Below, piece by piece: positions 1 to 5,726 of a stretch of DNA of 5,887 bases. A model generated the notes under the pieces. That model searched no databases and was not told the origin of the DNA. It was given only the letters and a program-made list of their open reading frames with translations. Source of the DNA: Candidatus Heimdallarchaeota archaeon. GTDB lineage: Archaea; Asgardarchaeota; Heimdallarchaeia; JABLTI01. Made by a program: the position numbers and the translations under genes. Location of the stretch: the NCBI GenBank assembly GCA_023128635.1, contig JAGMDP010000144.1:1-5887 (forward strand), given 5' to 3'. Within the stretch, counting starts at the first letter, position 1. Each line of letters opens with the position of its first letter.

Positions 1-359
1 ATATCATGTTGAAAATTACAGCGACCATCTTTTTTGGAATACAAATCAAAAACGTATATTTTCTTATATCCTTTGGGATTTTTGGTTGGATGATATTGTA
101 ATGCTTGAATATAATATCGATGATCTCCGATTCTTGGAGGATTTGAAACAGAATAACCTGGAACAATTATGAGCGTTCTTTTTGTAAGATCTTTCGTCTT
201 ATATTTTCTGAATGTATAGTAATTAGTGTCTTCACTTTGGTTACTTAGATGAAGAGTATTTAATGTTAGGTTTTGACAGAATATGTTCTGAGTGTCAAGG
301 AAGTATTTTTCACATTTCATTTCTTTTACCAAAGAACCCTTTGGTTTCATCCTCAACAT
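1..359 (-). CDS. Partial protein, N-terminal 119 residues, possible alpha/beta-hydrolase (runs off left edge)
   Basis: An uninterrupted reading frame runs from ATG at 359 on the minus strand past base 1, so only the N-terminus is present. After about 60 polar residues comes a hydrophobic strand with turn, TLIIVPGYS (about 62-70), then a polar stretch and a second strand, IYVFDLYS (about 101-108). This strand, 'PGYS'-type turn, helix, strand order resembles the start of an alpha/beta-hydrolase or lipase fold, where the first turn supplies the oxyanion hole. The nucleophile elbow and catalytic acid/histidine would lie outside the window, so the assignment is tentative. The start is uncertain: no good SD precedes ATG 359, and in-frame ATGs at 350 and 320 are alternatives. 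It lies 45 nt after the longin-like gene on the same strand, in the same frame, and is probably its operon partner. Confidence 0.55.
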   Translation of the reverse strand, partial: MLRMKPKGSLVKEMKCEKYFLDTQNIFCQNLTLNTLHLSNQSEDTNYYTFRKYKTKDLTKRTLIIVPGYSVSNPPRIGDHRYYIQALQYHPTKNPKGYKKIYVFDLYSKKDGRCNFQHD

Positions 360-404
360 GTTTACTTTAAAAACTGCTAAATAATTGTTCTTAGAAAATC
401 CCTT

Positions 405-1157
405 CTACTTAATTAGAGTAATATCATTTTTCTTCAAAATGCCTCGAAAAGCTTTTTTCGTTGGAATTTTCTTTAATTCATAGGTATTCTGGTATTCGGA
501 TTTAATTATATGATCCAGAATTTTCATTACTTTTTCTCTCTTCTTTTTTTCCAAATTTCTTGGCATATAGGAATAGACAATTTTTTCCTTTTCGCTTATT
601 AGAAAAGTTATTTCATTGCCAAATTGGACAGATTCTTCCTCGAATTCAACGGTAATACCATCATTCACTCTAAATAATCTAGTTTTTGGCTTTAGTTTTA
701 GATTTGATAACAAATCATGGTAGATATATTGAATGGTATTATTCTGTAATTGTTCTTCCTTTGCTAGATAAATCTCTTGGTAGACATTTAGTAGAGATTC
801 AATCATTGAATAAACATTAGCTATATATCGAATCATATCTTTTTTAAAAATTAAAAATAAACCACAAAATTGTCCTTTTTCAAGAACAATAGGATCTTTG
901 CTAGATTGATTTTCCACATAGAAAACATAAATCAAAGCTCGGAATTGTGTATTGTAAGGTACAGGGATAGGTCCAAATAAACCTCTATTACGATCTTCTC
1001 CTAAACCTATTGCAGTTATGCCATGAATTGCTGTAGAGATTGCTTCACGTTCTGATAAAGAACTAATGTTTAAGCGAAGAATTGGTCCTAATTCTTCATT
1101 TATTGCAAAGAGCATACCATCGAAAATCATGTTTTCCTCGCTTTGTTCTATTGTCAC
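405..1157 (-). CDS. Longin/roadblock-like small protein, Asgard type (hypothetical)
   Basis: This is a 250-residue soluble protein with no signal peptide or membrane helix. Residues 10-130 alternate strands and helices as in longin/roadblock-like folds: FDGMLFAINEELGPILRLN (12-30, a strand-turn-strand with a 'GPILR' turn), helix EREAISTAIHGITAIG (36-51), strands around FRALIYVFYVEN (72-83) and FCGLFLIFKKD (97-107), and a long amphipathic helix DMIRYIANVYSMIESLLNVYQE (107-128). The rest is mixed and Lys-rich, with a basic helix at about 200-222. Proteins of this style are abundant in Asgard archaea, where longin and roadblock domains are thought to work with small GTPases; no GTPase is visible here. 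The listed start is GTG 1157, but ATG 1130 (Met10) has a GAGGAA SD at 1134-1139 five bases upstream and begins right at the first strand, so it may be the true start. It stops at TAG, the only TAG stop among the genes with a visible stop. Confidence 0.75.
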   Translation of the reverse strand: MTIEQSEENMIFDGMLFAINEELGPILRLNISSLSEREAISTAIHGITAIGLGEDRNRGLFGPIPVPYNTQFRALIYVFYVENQSSKDPIVLEKGQFCGLFLIFKKDMIRYIANVYSMIESLLNVYQEIYLAKEEQLQNNTIQYIYHDLLSNLKLKPKTRLFRVNDGITVEFEEESVQFGNEITFLISEKEKIVYSYMPRNLEKKKREKVMKILDHIIKSEYQNTYELKKIPTKKAFRGILKKNDITLIK

Positions 1158-1166
1158 TGGTCAACA

Positions 1167-1195
1167 CTCCAGGGATACTCCCTTATAAATTGGAG
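1167..1195 (-). promoter_or_regulatory. Candidate TATA box flanked by inverted repeats, promoter of the longin-like gene
   Basis: Read on the minus strand, ATTTATAAG (1190 to 1182) is a good archaeal TATA-like element. Its centre is about 26 nt upstream of position 1160, which would place the RNA start a few bases before GTG 1157 and give ATG 1130 a leader of about 30 nt containing its GAGGAA SD. Two short inverted repeats overlap it: AGGGA/TCCCT (1171-1175 and 1179-1183), lying between the TATA box and the predicted RNA start, and CTCCA/TGGAG (1167-1171 and 1191-1195), flanking the box. That is where an archaeal repressor would block the basal factors. The repeats are short and could be chance. 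Confidence 0.4.
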
Positions 1196-1337
1196 AACTC
1201 TTAATCCTACTTTAAACTTTTGTTCAAAAATTTTTCCACAACTAATAAATCATTCGGAACTGTAGTTTCGTTTTCTGTAAAAAAGTTAATAGTTAAAGTA
1301 GTTGTAAGAAAGGTATACATTCAGAGGATAACCTATA
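1196..1337 (+). promoter_or_regulatory. Divergent intergenic region and ribosome binding site of the glycosyltransferase gene
   Basis: This AT-rich stretch separates two divergent genes. An AGAGGA SD at 1323-1328, nine bases before ATG 1338, supports that start. A possible BRE/TATA-like stretch, AAAAAAGTTAATAG around 1279-1292, would place the RNA start about 20-30 nt ahead of the SD, but it is a weak match. No small gene, RNA gene or longer repeat is seen here. Confidence 0.4.
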
Positions 1338-2849
1338 ATGCCAGCTAATAAAACAGGAAACGATGAAACTATCTCAGAAGAACCCACTACACGTCTAGCA
1401 CATCATTTTAGGAATTTCAATCAAAAGATTGCTGATGGATTAAATAAACGAATTAGACAAGAAAATTGGTCTGAAATTGGTTTAGATATTTCTATTATTG
1501 TTTTATTAATCGCCATGGCTTTATTCATTAGAATTTTATTATCATATGAATTCCGAGATACTTGGGGTTACGGATCTGGTTTAAACGTTTGGAATTATGG
1601 TTTACCGTTTGGAATAAACAACATTGATTTCAGAGGGTTTGCAGATTTTGGGTTTTATTATCATTCATGGATTACAGCTTGGTATACTGATAATTGGTAT
1701 CCATATCGTTGGATAGAACCAACTAATGTTTTAGATTACTATTCATATCCGCCAGTTTTTCTCTATTTTCTTGTTCTAACATGGAGACCTGGCATGAGCA
1801 ATTTATGGATGGCTTTTCCCATGATTCTCACTGATGCAGCGTGTGCAGGTGTAGTTTATCTAATACTCAAAAACATCATAAAAAGCAAACATAAACGTGG
1901 CATTGCTATTTTTGGCGGATTGCTCATGGCATTAGCACCAATAAATATCATTTATGATGGAGTGTATTGGCTAAATCCTGGTCCGGTAACATTTCTGACG
2001 ATCATCGCTTTTTACTTTGCTATCAAGAAGAAATGGTGGCAAGCATTTTTCTGGCTAGCAATTGCTACAATGACGAAACAGAATGCCTTATTCTTTTCCT
2101 ATCCATTGTTCATGGTAATGCTTGGTGAGAAGGTTCGAAATAAATCTGTAAGGGAAGCGCTAGTTGAAAGTATAATGAATGCAGTTTTGTTTGTTGGAGT
2201 TGTTCTCTTATTATCTGTTCCTTGGTTATTCATTTCTCCCTATCAATATGGAAGACACATGCTGTTCCCTGGAAGACCAATAGAATTAAGATTCGAACCA
2301 GTTACTCCAGCTTCAAACGATTGTGTCTCCTTCGCAAAATCACTGGAGCAGTTAGGGTTAGGCGGTCCTTTGTTAGTTCTGGCATCGTTTGGTAATTACT
2401 CAATGCTTTGGATGATCCTCAGTGCTAGTATTATTGCAGTTTTCATGTTTTGGAGATCATATAATTCTAAACTTGATGGTATTGAATTCTTCGAGTGGAT
2501 TGCCGCTTATACGATTTTCACTCACATTTTCATGCCTCGAGGTGTTTACAAATTCTATACTGCATATTACGTTCCAATGATTTTGATTGCAATACTCGGT
2601 GCAATAACACATTTCACATCAGATAAGAAGTACTTGCCTATTGGCATGCTAACTGTTGGAGTGATGTTTTTCGGATTTAATATTTGGTTATTAATTATGT
2701 CTAGATGGACAGTCCCATTATATCTCTTTATGGTAGCAATTACAATTGGTTTTATTGGAATGATTCGCTCATTTGTAAGAGACCAAGCGAATAAAAAATC
2801 ATCGCAGATGAAAGTACAACGGTTTTTCGAAGGTAAAATTGGTACGTAA
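1338..2849 (+). CDS. GT-C superfamily membrane glycosyltransferase, ALG6/ALG8-like
   Basis: This is a 503-residue polytopic membrane protein with a polar cytoplasmic N-terminus (1-45), a first helix at about 49-69, and some ten further hydrophobic helices ending near 478. The first large outer loop has an acidic-aromatic motif, ADFGFYYHSW (102-111, Asp103), at the place where GT-C enzymes carry the catalytic Asp. It also has YSYPPVFLY (135-143), resembling the 'YPPL' segment of ALG6/ArnT-like proteins. Further on, NIIYDGVYWLN (203-213) resembles the 'HFQYN' region, and MTKQNALFFSYP (245-256) resembles the 'YKQMALYYxP' segment of ALG6/ALG8. A late MPRGVYKFYTAYYVP (399-413) matches the usual position of a GT-C lipid/sugar-contact loop. 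Family knowledge implies transfer of a sugar from a polyprenyl-phosphate donor to a lipid-linked or protein glycan on the outer membrane face; donor and acceptor cannot be read from sequence. The SD AGAGGA at 1323-1328 supports the start. The downstream GGACT-like gene is probably cotranscribed. Confidence 0.75.
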   Translation: MPANKTGNDETISEEPTTRLAHHFRNFNQKIADGLNKRIRQENWSEIGLDISIIVLLIAMALFIRILLSYEFRDTWGYGSGLNVWNYGLPFGINNIDFRGFADFGFYYHSWITAWYTDNWYPYRWIEPTNVLDYYSYPPVFLYFLVLTWRPGMSNLWMAFPMILTDAACAGVVYLILKNIIKSKHKRGIAIFGGLLMALAPINIIYDGVYWLNPGPVTFLTIIAFYFAIKKKWWQAFFWLAIATMTKQNALFFSYPLFMVMLGEKVRNKSVREALVESIMNAVLFVGVVLLLSVPWLFISPYQYGRHMLFPGRPIELRFEPVTPASNDCVSFAKSLEQLGLGGPLLVLASFGNYSMLWMILSASIIAVFMFWRSYNSKLDGIEFFEWIAAYTIFTHIFMPRGVYKFYTAYYVPMILIAILGAITHFTSDKKYLPIGMLTVGVMFFGFNIWLLIMSRWTVPLYLFMVAITIGFIGMIRSFVRDQANKKSSQMKVQRFFEGKIGT

Positions 2850-3279
2850 AGAAAAAAGGGAAAGCTCGAAATGCAAAATTAATTTTGTAGGGGAAATTCC
2901 AGTGAAGGATCAGGAGAATGATGAGGAAATCTTTTTGCTTGCAGTCTATGGTACACTAAAAGAGAATTTTCCAAATTATTTTTACTACCTAAATCCTAGG
3001 AAACCTATTTTTCGAGGATTAGTTCAACTTCCTTATCAGATGTATTCTGATGGTGGTTTCCCTCTTCTCTTTCCATCTGAGAAAGTGAATAAAATTCATA
3101 TCGAAATTTTTGAGGTACCACAAAAAACAGTAGAAAAAATTGACAAACTTGAAGGAGTTCCAGAATTTTATTGCCGAGAGACAATCTTTATTGAAGAATT
3201 AGATTATGAAGTATTTCTTTATGTAGTTGTAAATAGAGAACCTTTTGGGGAATTAATAGAAAGTGGTCTTTTTAAGTAA
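2839..3279 (+). CDS. Gamma-glutamylamine cyclotransferase-like protein (GGACT/AIG2 family)
   Basis: This small soluble protein has the GGCT/AIG2-like barrel signature. VYGTLK (36-41) is the substrate-loop motif, followed by LVQLPYQMYSDGGFPLLF (61-78), a strand IHIEIFEVP (87-94), and IDKLEGVPEFYCRE (101-114). The last segment lines up with 'LDDFExCPxxYQR' of human GGACT, so Glu105 is the probable catalytic acid. Family members release 5-oxoproline from gamma-glutamyl-amines or related gamma-glutamyl compounds; the substrate here is unknown. Two starts are possible. TTG 2839 has GAAGGT at 2829-2834 and overlaps the glycosyltransferase gene by 11 nt. GTG 2902 has TAGGGG at 2888-2893, gives 125 residues, and places YGTLK near the N-terminus as in most relatives. 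The longer form is listed, but the 21 extra residues match nothing known to me. Gene order suggests cotranscription with the glycosyltransferase; no functional link is evident. Confidence 0.8.
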   Translation: MVRKEKRESSKCKINFVGEIPVKDQENDEEIFLLAVYGTLKENFPNYFYYLNPRKPIFRGLVQLPYQMYSDGGFPLLFPSEKVNKIHIEIFEVPQKTVEKIDKLEGVPEFYCRETIFIEELDYEVFLYVVVNREPFGELIESGLFK

Positions 3280-3303
3280 GTTAATACCCATATTCTCTCA
3301 AAA

Positions 3304-4548
3304 TCAATGAGCTATTTTCGCCCATTCTAAAAGTGCTTGAATACTATTTTTCTTTTCAAATTCCAAGAATTTCTGGAATCCGAGACCATATATATCATCT
3401 CTTGAAAGTATTAATTCTGCCTGACCATGATAACCGTATTTTTGTAGTATCTTATAAGAAACCCATTCACAAAAGCCTTCACAAATATGAAGTGGTTGTG
3501 TTTTAATTCTAACATTCTCGGATAACCATGCATGGGCTATTTCGTGACAAATCGTTCCTAACGCTAATTGTATTGGTAAATGCGATTGTATATAGATATT
3601 CATTTTGTCTTCCTTTCTTTGGAATAATCCAAGATTCTTACCAGCAGCTATGTCTACTCCTGCTTCTTTTATTCGCTTGTTTAGGAGATTTCTTGAAATT
3701 AGTCTGTAGTTAATACTATGTTTAATTTTCAATCCAAAACTTGTTAATCCTTCATTAGCGGTATTAATCAGATCATTTAGTTGTTCTTCTGTGGTTATGG
3801 CGCTTCTTTGGCATTCAAAACAGATTTTCCTTCCATCTGAAATGTCTACATATTGTATTCCTAATGGACGTCCACATGAATCACAATGTGGAGCTAAATG
3901 CTCACAGTGTTCGCAAAATATTCCTTCCTTAGTTTTGTAGGAATAATATCGACCTACAATTGGTAAGCCACAAGCAGAACAACGTTTAGCTTTTTCTTGA
4001 CATATATAACACAATTTCTTATCATGTACAGTAAACAAGAATTGACTAGGAATGCCACACATGTTACAGCGTTCATAAATTTTATAGCAATAATCACAAA
4101 CGAAATCCTTGTCAAAAATCCAATATGTGCCAATTATTGGATTGCTGCAAACATGGCAGCGAGTTGCGTGTGTTAAACAGAATCTGCAGAGAACATTTCC
4201 TCGAATTTTTGTATACCTTACTACAGGTTTACCACATCGATCACATTTTACATATTTCTGCATACAGTCATCGCATGAAATTGATTTATCAGTAAATCTT
4301 GTATAACTACCAATGATGGCTTTCTCACAAATATCACACTTTGGTGCTCTTTTATGACAAATGGAGCAAAAACCGTCTATTGAGCTATCCTCACCACCAA
4401 TGACAGGTTTTTTGCAGCTAATACATTTCGGGAGATAATGAAAACATTCATTGCAAAAAATCGAACCGTCTGAGAAATGAATATACTTTCCTTTGATGAT
4501 TTCTCTACATGCATCGCATTTGACTTTTATAACACCCACAGAAACCAT
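3304..4548 (-). CDS. DA1-like metallopeptidase with four tandem LIM-like zinc-finger units
   Basis: The protein has 414 residues in two parts. Residues 11-246 hold sixteen CxxC pairs at strict spacing (see the repeat entry), enough to bind eight zinc ions. The last finger and linker, HCDSCGRPLGIQYVDISDGR onward (221-285), follow the pattern of plant DA1 just after its LIM domain ('CSCER..RYVELNDGRKLCLEC', then '..EGLNMKV'). The C-terminal part has HEIAHAWL (335-342), matching DA1 'HEMMHAWM', and CEGFCEW (356-362), matching 'EEGICQ'. His335 and His339 should bind zinc, Glu336 is the catalytic base, and Glu357 the likely third ligand, so it looks like an intact peptidase. DA1 enzymes in plants are activated by ubiquitination and cleave regulators; whether ubiquitin acts here is unknown. 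Plant ubiquitin-interacting motifs are absent, since zinc fingers start at residue 11. No signal peptide or membrane helix is seen, so it is probably cytoplasmic. ATG 4548 has a strong SD (GAGGTG). Confidence 0.88.
   Translation of the reverse strand: MVSVGVIKVKCDACREIIKGKYIHFSDGSIFCNECFHYLPKCISCKKPVIGGEDSSIDGFCSICHKRAPKCDICEKAIIGSYTRFTDKSISCDDCMQKYVKCDRCGKPVVRYTKIRGNVLCRFCLTHATRCHVCSNPIIGTYWIFDKDFVCDYCYKIYERCNMCGIPSQFLFTVHDKKLCYICQEKAKRCSACGLPIVGRYYSYKTKEGIFCEHCEHLAPHCDSCGRPLGIQYVDISDGRKICFECQRSAITTEEQLNDLINTANEGLTSFGLKIKHSINYRLISRNLLNKRIKEAGVDIAAGKNLGLFQRKEDKMNIYIQSHLPIQLALGTICHEIAHAWLSENVRIKTQPLHICEGFCEWVSYKILQKYGYHGQAELILSRDDIYGLGFQKFLEFEKKNSIQALLEWAKIAH
3347..3356 (+). terminator. Candidate poly-T terminator of the plus-strand pair
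   Basis: The plus strand reads TTTTTCTTTT here, 68 nt past the stop of the GGACT-like gene. Archaeal termination commonly uses such U-rich tracts without a hairpin. It lies inside the convergent DA1-like gene, so the plus transcript would have an antisense 3' end. The T-richness may simply reflect Lys/Glu codons on the other strand (EKKNS). Confidence 0.25.
3811..4518 (-). repeat. Eight CxxC-x15-18-CxxC zinc-finger repeats within the DA1-like gene
   Basis: CxxC pairs begin at residues 11, 32, 42, 61, 71, 92, 102, 121, 131, 151, 161, 180, 190, 212, 222 and 243. Within each finger the pairs are separated by 15-18 residues, and between fingers by exactly 6. Odd fingers share an 'I(I/V)(G/K)xY' core after the first pair (IIKGKY, IIGSY, IIGTY, IVGRY). 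Most even ones start 'KP(V)' or 'RPL', so the real unit is two fingers of about 60 residues, repeated four times at 11, 71, 131 and 190. Classical LIM domains have an HxxC in the first finger and two residues between fingers. Here all ligands are Cys and the gap is six, so these are LIM-like rather than canonical LIM. Confidence 0.85.
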
Positions 4549-4557
4549 CTATATCTA

Positions 4558-4563
4558 CACCTC
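4558..4563 (-). promoter_or_regulatory. Ribosome binding site of the DA1-like gene
   Basis: On the minus strand GAGGTG lies nine bases before ATG 4548 and is close to the archaeal SD consensus GGAGGTGA, which fixes the start. A weak TATA-like CAATAATTAG (4596 to 4587) upstream could give the gene its own promoter with a very short leader. Confidence 0.6.
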
Positions 4564-4620
4564 ACTAACAATTCATTTCATAATGGCTAATTATTGTATG
4601 ATAACTTTGTCATTCAAGCG

Positions 4621-4649
4621 AAAAAGACTTTCTATATGAGCAAGAAAAA
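4621..4649 (-). terminator. Candidate poly-T terminator after the 182-residue membrane protein
   Basis: Two T5 tracts on the minus strand (4645-4649 and 4621-4625, the first inside CTTCTTTTTCTT) follow the stop at 4669 by about 20 and 44 nt. Paired U-rich tracts are typical of archaeal intrinsic termination. If used, they separate the membrane-protein pair from the DA1-like gene. Confidence 0.4.
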
Positions 4650-4668
4650 GAAGAGTATTATGAGAAAT

Positions 4669-5217
4669 TCAAGATTTTCTCCTGAGCTGAATAAGGTCTT
4701 TTACAAATTTATTTATCAGAACACATTCCGATTTGAATTTTTCAGGAATTTCCAAATCCCTTTTCACCATATATGGACCCATAATATATTTCGGAATGCT
4801 CGAAGAACCCAGAAATAAAACTAACGCAGCACCGAGAAGTATAACCCACTTATACCAATCATCTATCAAAAGAACAGCTGCGATAGCACTTGCTAAGACA
4901 ATAAGAGCAACAATAACAGCAATAGTAATTAAAAATCCAATTGCTCTTTTTCTATTGCGTCTTATTTTTAGGAAAGCTTCTCTTGCTCCTGATTCATACC
5001 AAAATGGATCAATTTTAGGCACCGCTAAAGAAACCGCAGCTATATGAGTATCTACATGCTTGAAAGCATCACCAAGTACTTTTCCTGGTTCATCTTTAGG
5101 CCAACCTTTTCGACCTATAATGATTGATAATTCAGTAACAATTGTATCAATATTCTCTTTAGTACCTGTACTTAACTTTGTTTTCTTTCTGGATCTCTTT
5201 GATGGCATAAAACTCAT
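4669..5217 (-). CDS. Two-helix membrane protein of unknown function
   Basis: I do not recognise the family. The 182-residue product has a very basic N-terminus (SKRSRKKTK, 6-14), a soluble N-terminal domain of about 80 residues containing IIGRKGWPKDEPGKVLGDAF (33-52), a basic stop (KIRRNRKR, 84-91), then two membrane helices at about 92-117 and 123-140. A cytoplasmic tail of about 40 charged residues ends RRKS. Positive charges predict both ends inside the cell. ATG 5217 is directly abutted by AGG, too close to act as its SD. The in-frame ATG 5208 (Met4) has AGGATGA at the right distance (nine bases from AGG), so the protein probably starts three residues later. It begins 7 nt after the stop of the 129-residue membrane protein, so the two are surely cotranscribed and perhaps translationally coupled. 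They may form one membrane complex (inference). Confidence 0.75.
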   Translation of the reverse strand: MSFMPSKRSRKKTKLSTGTKENIDTIVTELSIIIGRKGWPKDEPGKVLGDAFKHVDTHIAAVSLAVPKIDPFWYESGAREAFLKIRRNRKRAIGFLITIAVIVALIVLASAIAAVLLIDDWYKWVILLGAALVLFLGSSSIPKYIMGPYMVKRDLEIPEKFKSECVLINKFVKDLIQLRRKS

Positions 5218-5224
5218 CCTTTCT

Positions 5225-5614
5225 TTAGGGGCTTCGAGATATTCGATAGAAAATTATCACAAGTGCACCAATTATACAAACTAATGCTCCGACATTTCCT
5301 GCAAGACACGCAAGGATAATGATAATTACAGCATAAAGATAGAGATTTAATCCATAATATGCTCGTTTATCAATAGCAAGCCAGAGAATCGCCACTGCAG
5401 CTACTATTGCTATAACTAATCCCACAATAGGATGTAATTGACCAAAAGTATATGATTCCCAATACTCAGGTGAACCAATTCCGGAAATCATTGCTATTAT
5501 TGCTGCTGCAATAATTAAAGCTGCACCAACAATTATGAGAATTTGCCCAACTAAAAACCAAGTGCCATATCTTCTTCTGCGAGTTTGAGAGCTCTTTTTC
5601 TTCTTTGGAGTCAT
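5225..5614 (-). CDS. Small four-helix membrane protein of unknown function
   Basis: I do not recognise the family. The 129-residue protein starts with a dense basic patch (KKKK at 4-7, RRRR at 12-15), followed by hydrophobic segments at about 18-43, 62-81, 89-105 and 107-124, and a short basic tail (RISRSP). The loop between helices 1 and 2 (GIGSPEYWESYTFGQLHP, 45-62) is aromatic and acidic and probably faces outside; both ends are inside. Helices are rich in Ile, Ala and Gly with no charged residue inside them, so a carrier or enzyme role is not suggested; a structural or partner subunit is more likely. The start ATG 5614 has GGAAGTGA at 5619-5626, which differs from the SD consensus GGAGGTGA at one base. 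Its stop is 7 nt before the next membrane gene. Confidence 0.75.
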   Translation of the reverse strand: MTPKKKKSSQTRRRRYGTWFLVGQILIIVGAALIIAAAIIAMISGIGSPEYWESYTFGQLHPIVGLVIAIVAAVAILWLAIDKRAYYGLNLYLYAVIIIILACLAGNVGALVCIIGALVIIFYRISRSP

Positions 5615-5660
5615 TCTTTCACTTCCAAATTATAAACTAAGAAATTAATAATTCTAAAAT

Positions 5661-5671
5661 CAAATAATAAA
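5661..5671 (-). promoter_or_regulatory. Candidate TATA element upstream of the membrane-protein pair
   Basis: TTTATTATTTG on the minus strand (5671 to 5661) lies in the 112-nt gap before the 129-residue gene. RNA would start near 5641, leaving a leader of about 25 nt that includes the SD. A second TATA-like sequence, GTTTATAATTTGG (5637 to 5625), is closer to consensus but would place the RNA start inside the coding region, so it is less likely for this gene. The gap is very AT-rich, so chance matches are expected. Confidence 0.3.
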
Positions 5672-5726
5672 CATAATACTTAATTTTATCGCTCATATTC
5701 GAGGAAAGGCGGAATGCTGAAATGTC

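Noticed and set aside
405..407. TAG as a pyrrolysine codon
   Set aside because: No PYLIS-like structure or Pyl-dependent methyltransferase context; one in-frame TAG between adjacent genes is expected by chance a third of the time. It is kept only as a point to check.
1158..1337. Possible small RNA or riboswitch in the divergent intergenic region
   Set aside because: Only short 4-5 bp inverted repeats are present and no known aptamer core or stable multi-stem fold is visible; promoter elements explain the region well enough.
3528..4306. Open frames on the plus strand inside the DA1-like gene (3528-3713 and 4109-4306)
   Set aside because: They are antisense to a gene with clear conserved motifs, are short, and have no recognisable domain or good SD.
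3811..4518. RING-finger or ubiquitin E3 ligase reading of the cysteine array
   Set aside because: RING domains need a C-x-H or H-x-x-C pair in the middle and irregular spacing; all sixteen pairs here are CxxC with a regular 60-residue period and a DA1-type peptidase follows.
4594..5284. Open frames on the plus strand opposite the 182-residue membrane gene (4594-4818, 4733-5047, 5060-5284)
   Set aside because: They lie opposite a gene with sensible membrane topology and tight spacing to its neighbour; their products look like reverse-strand translation and lack domains.
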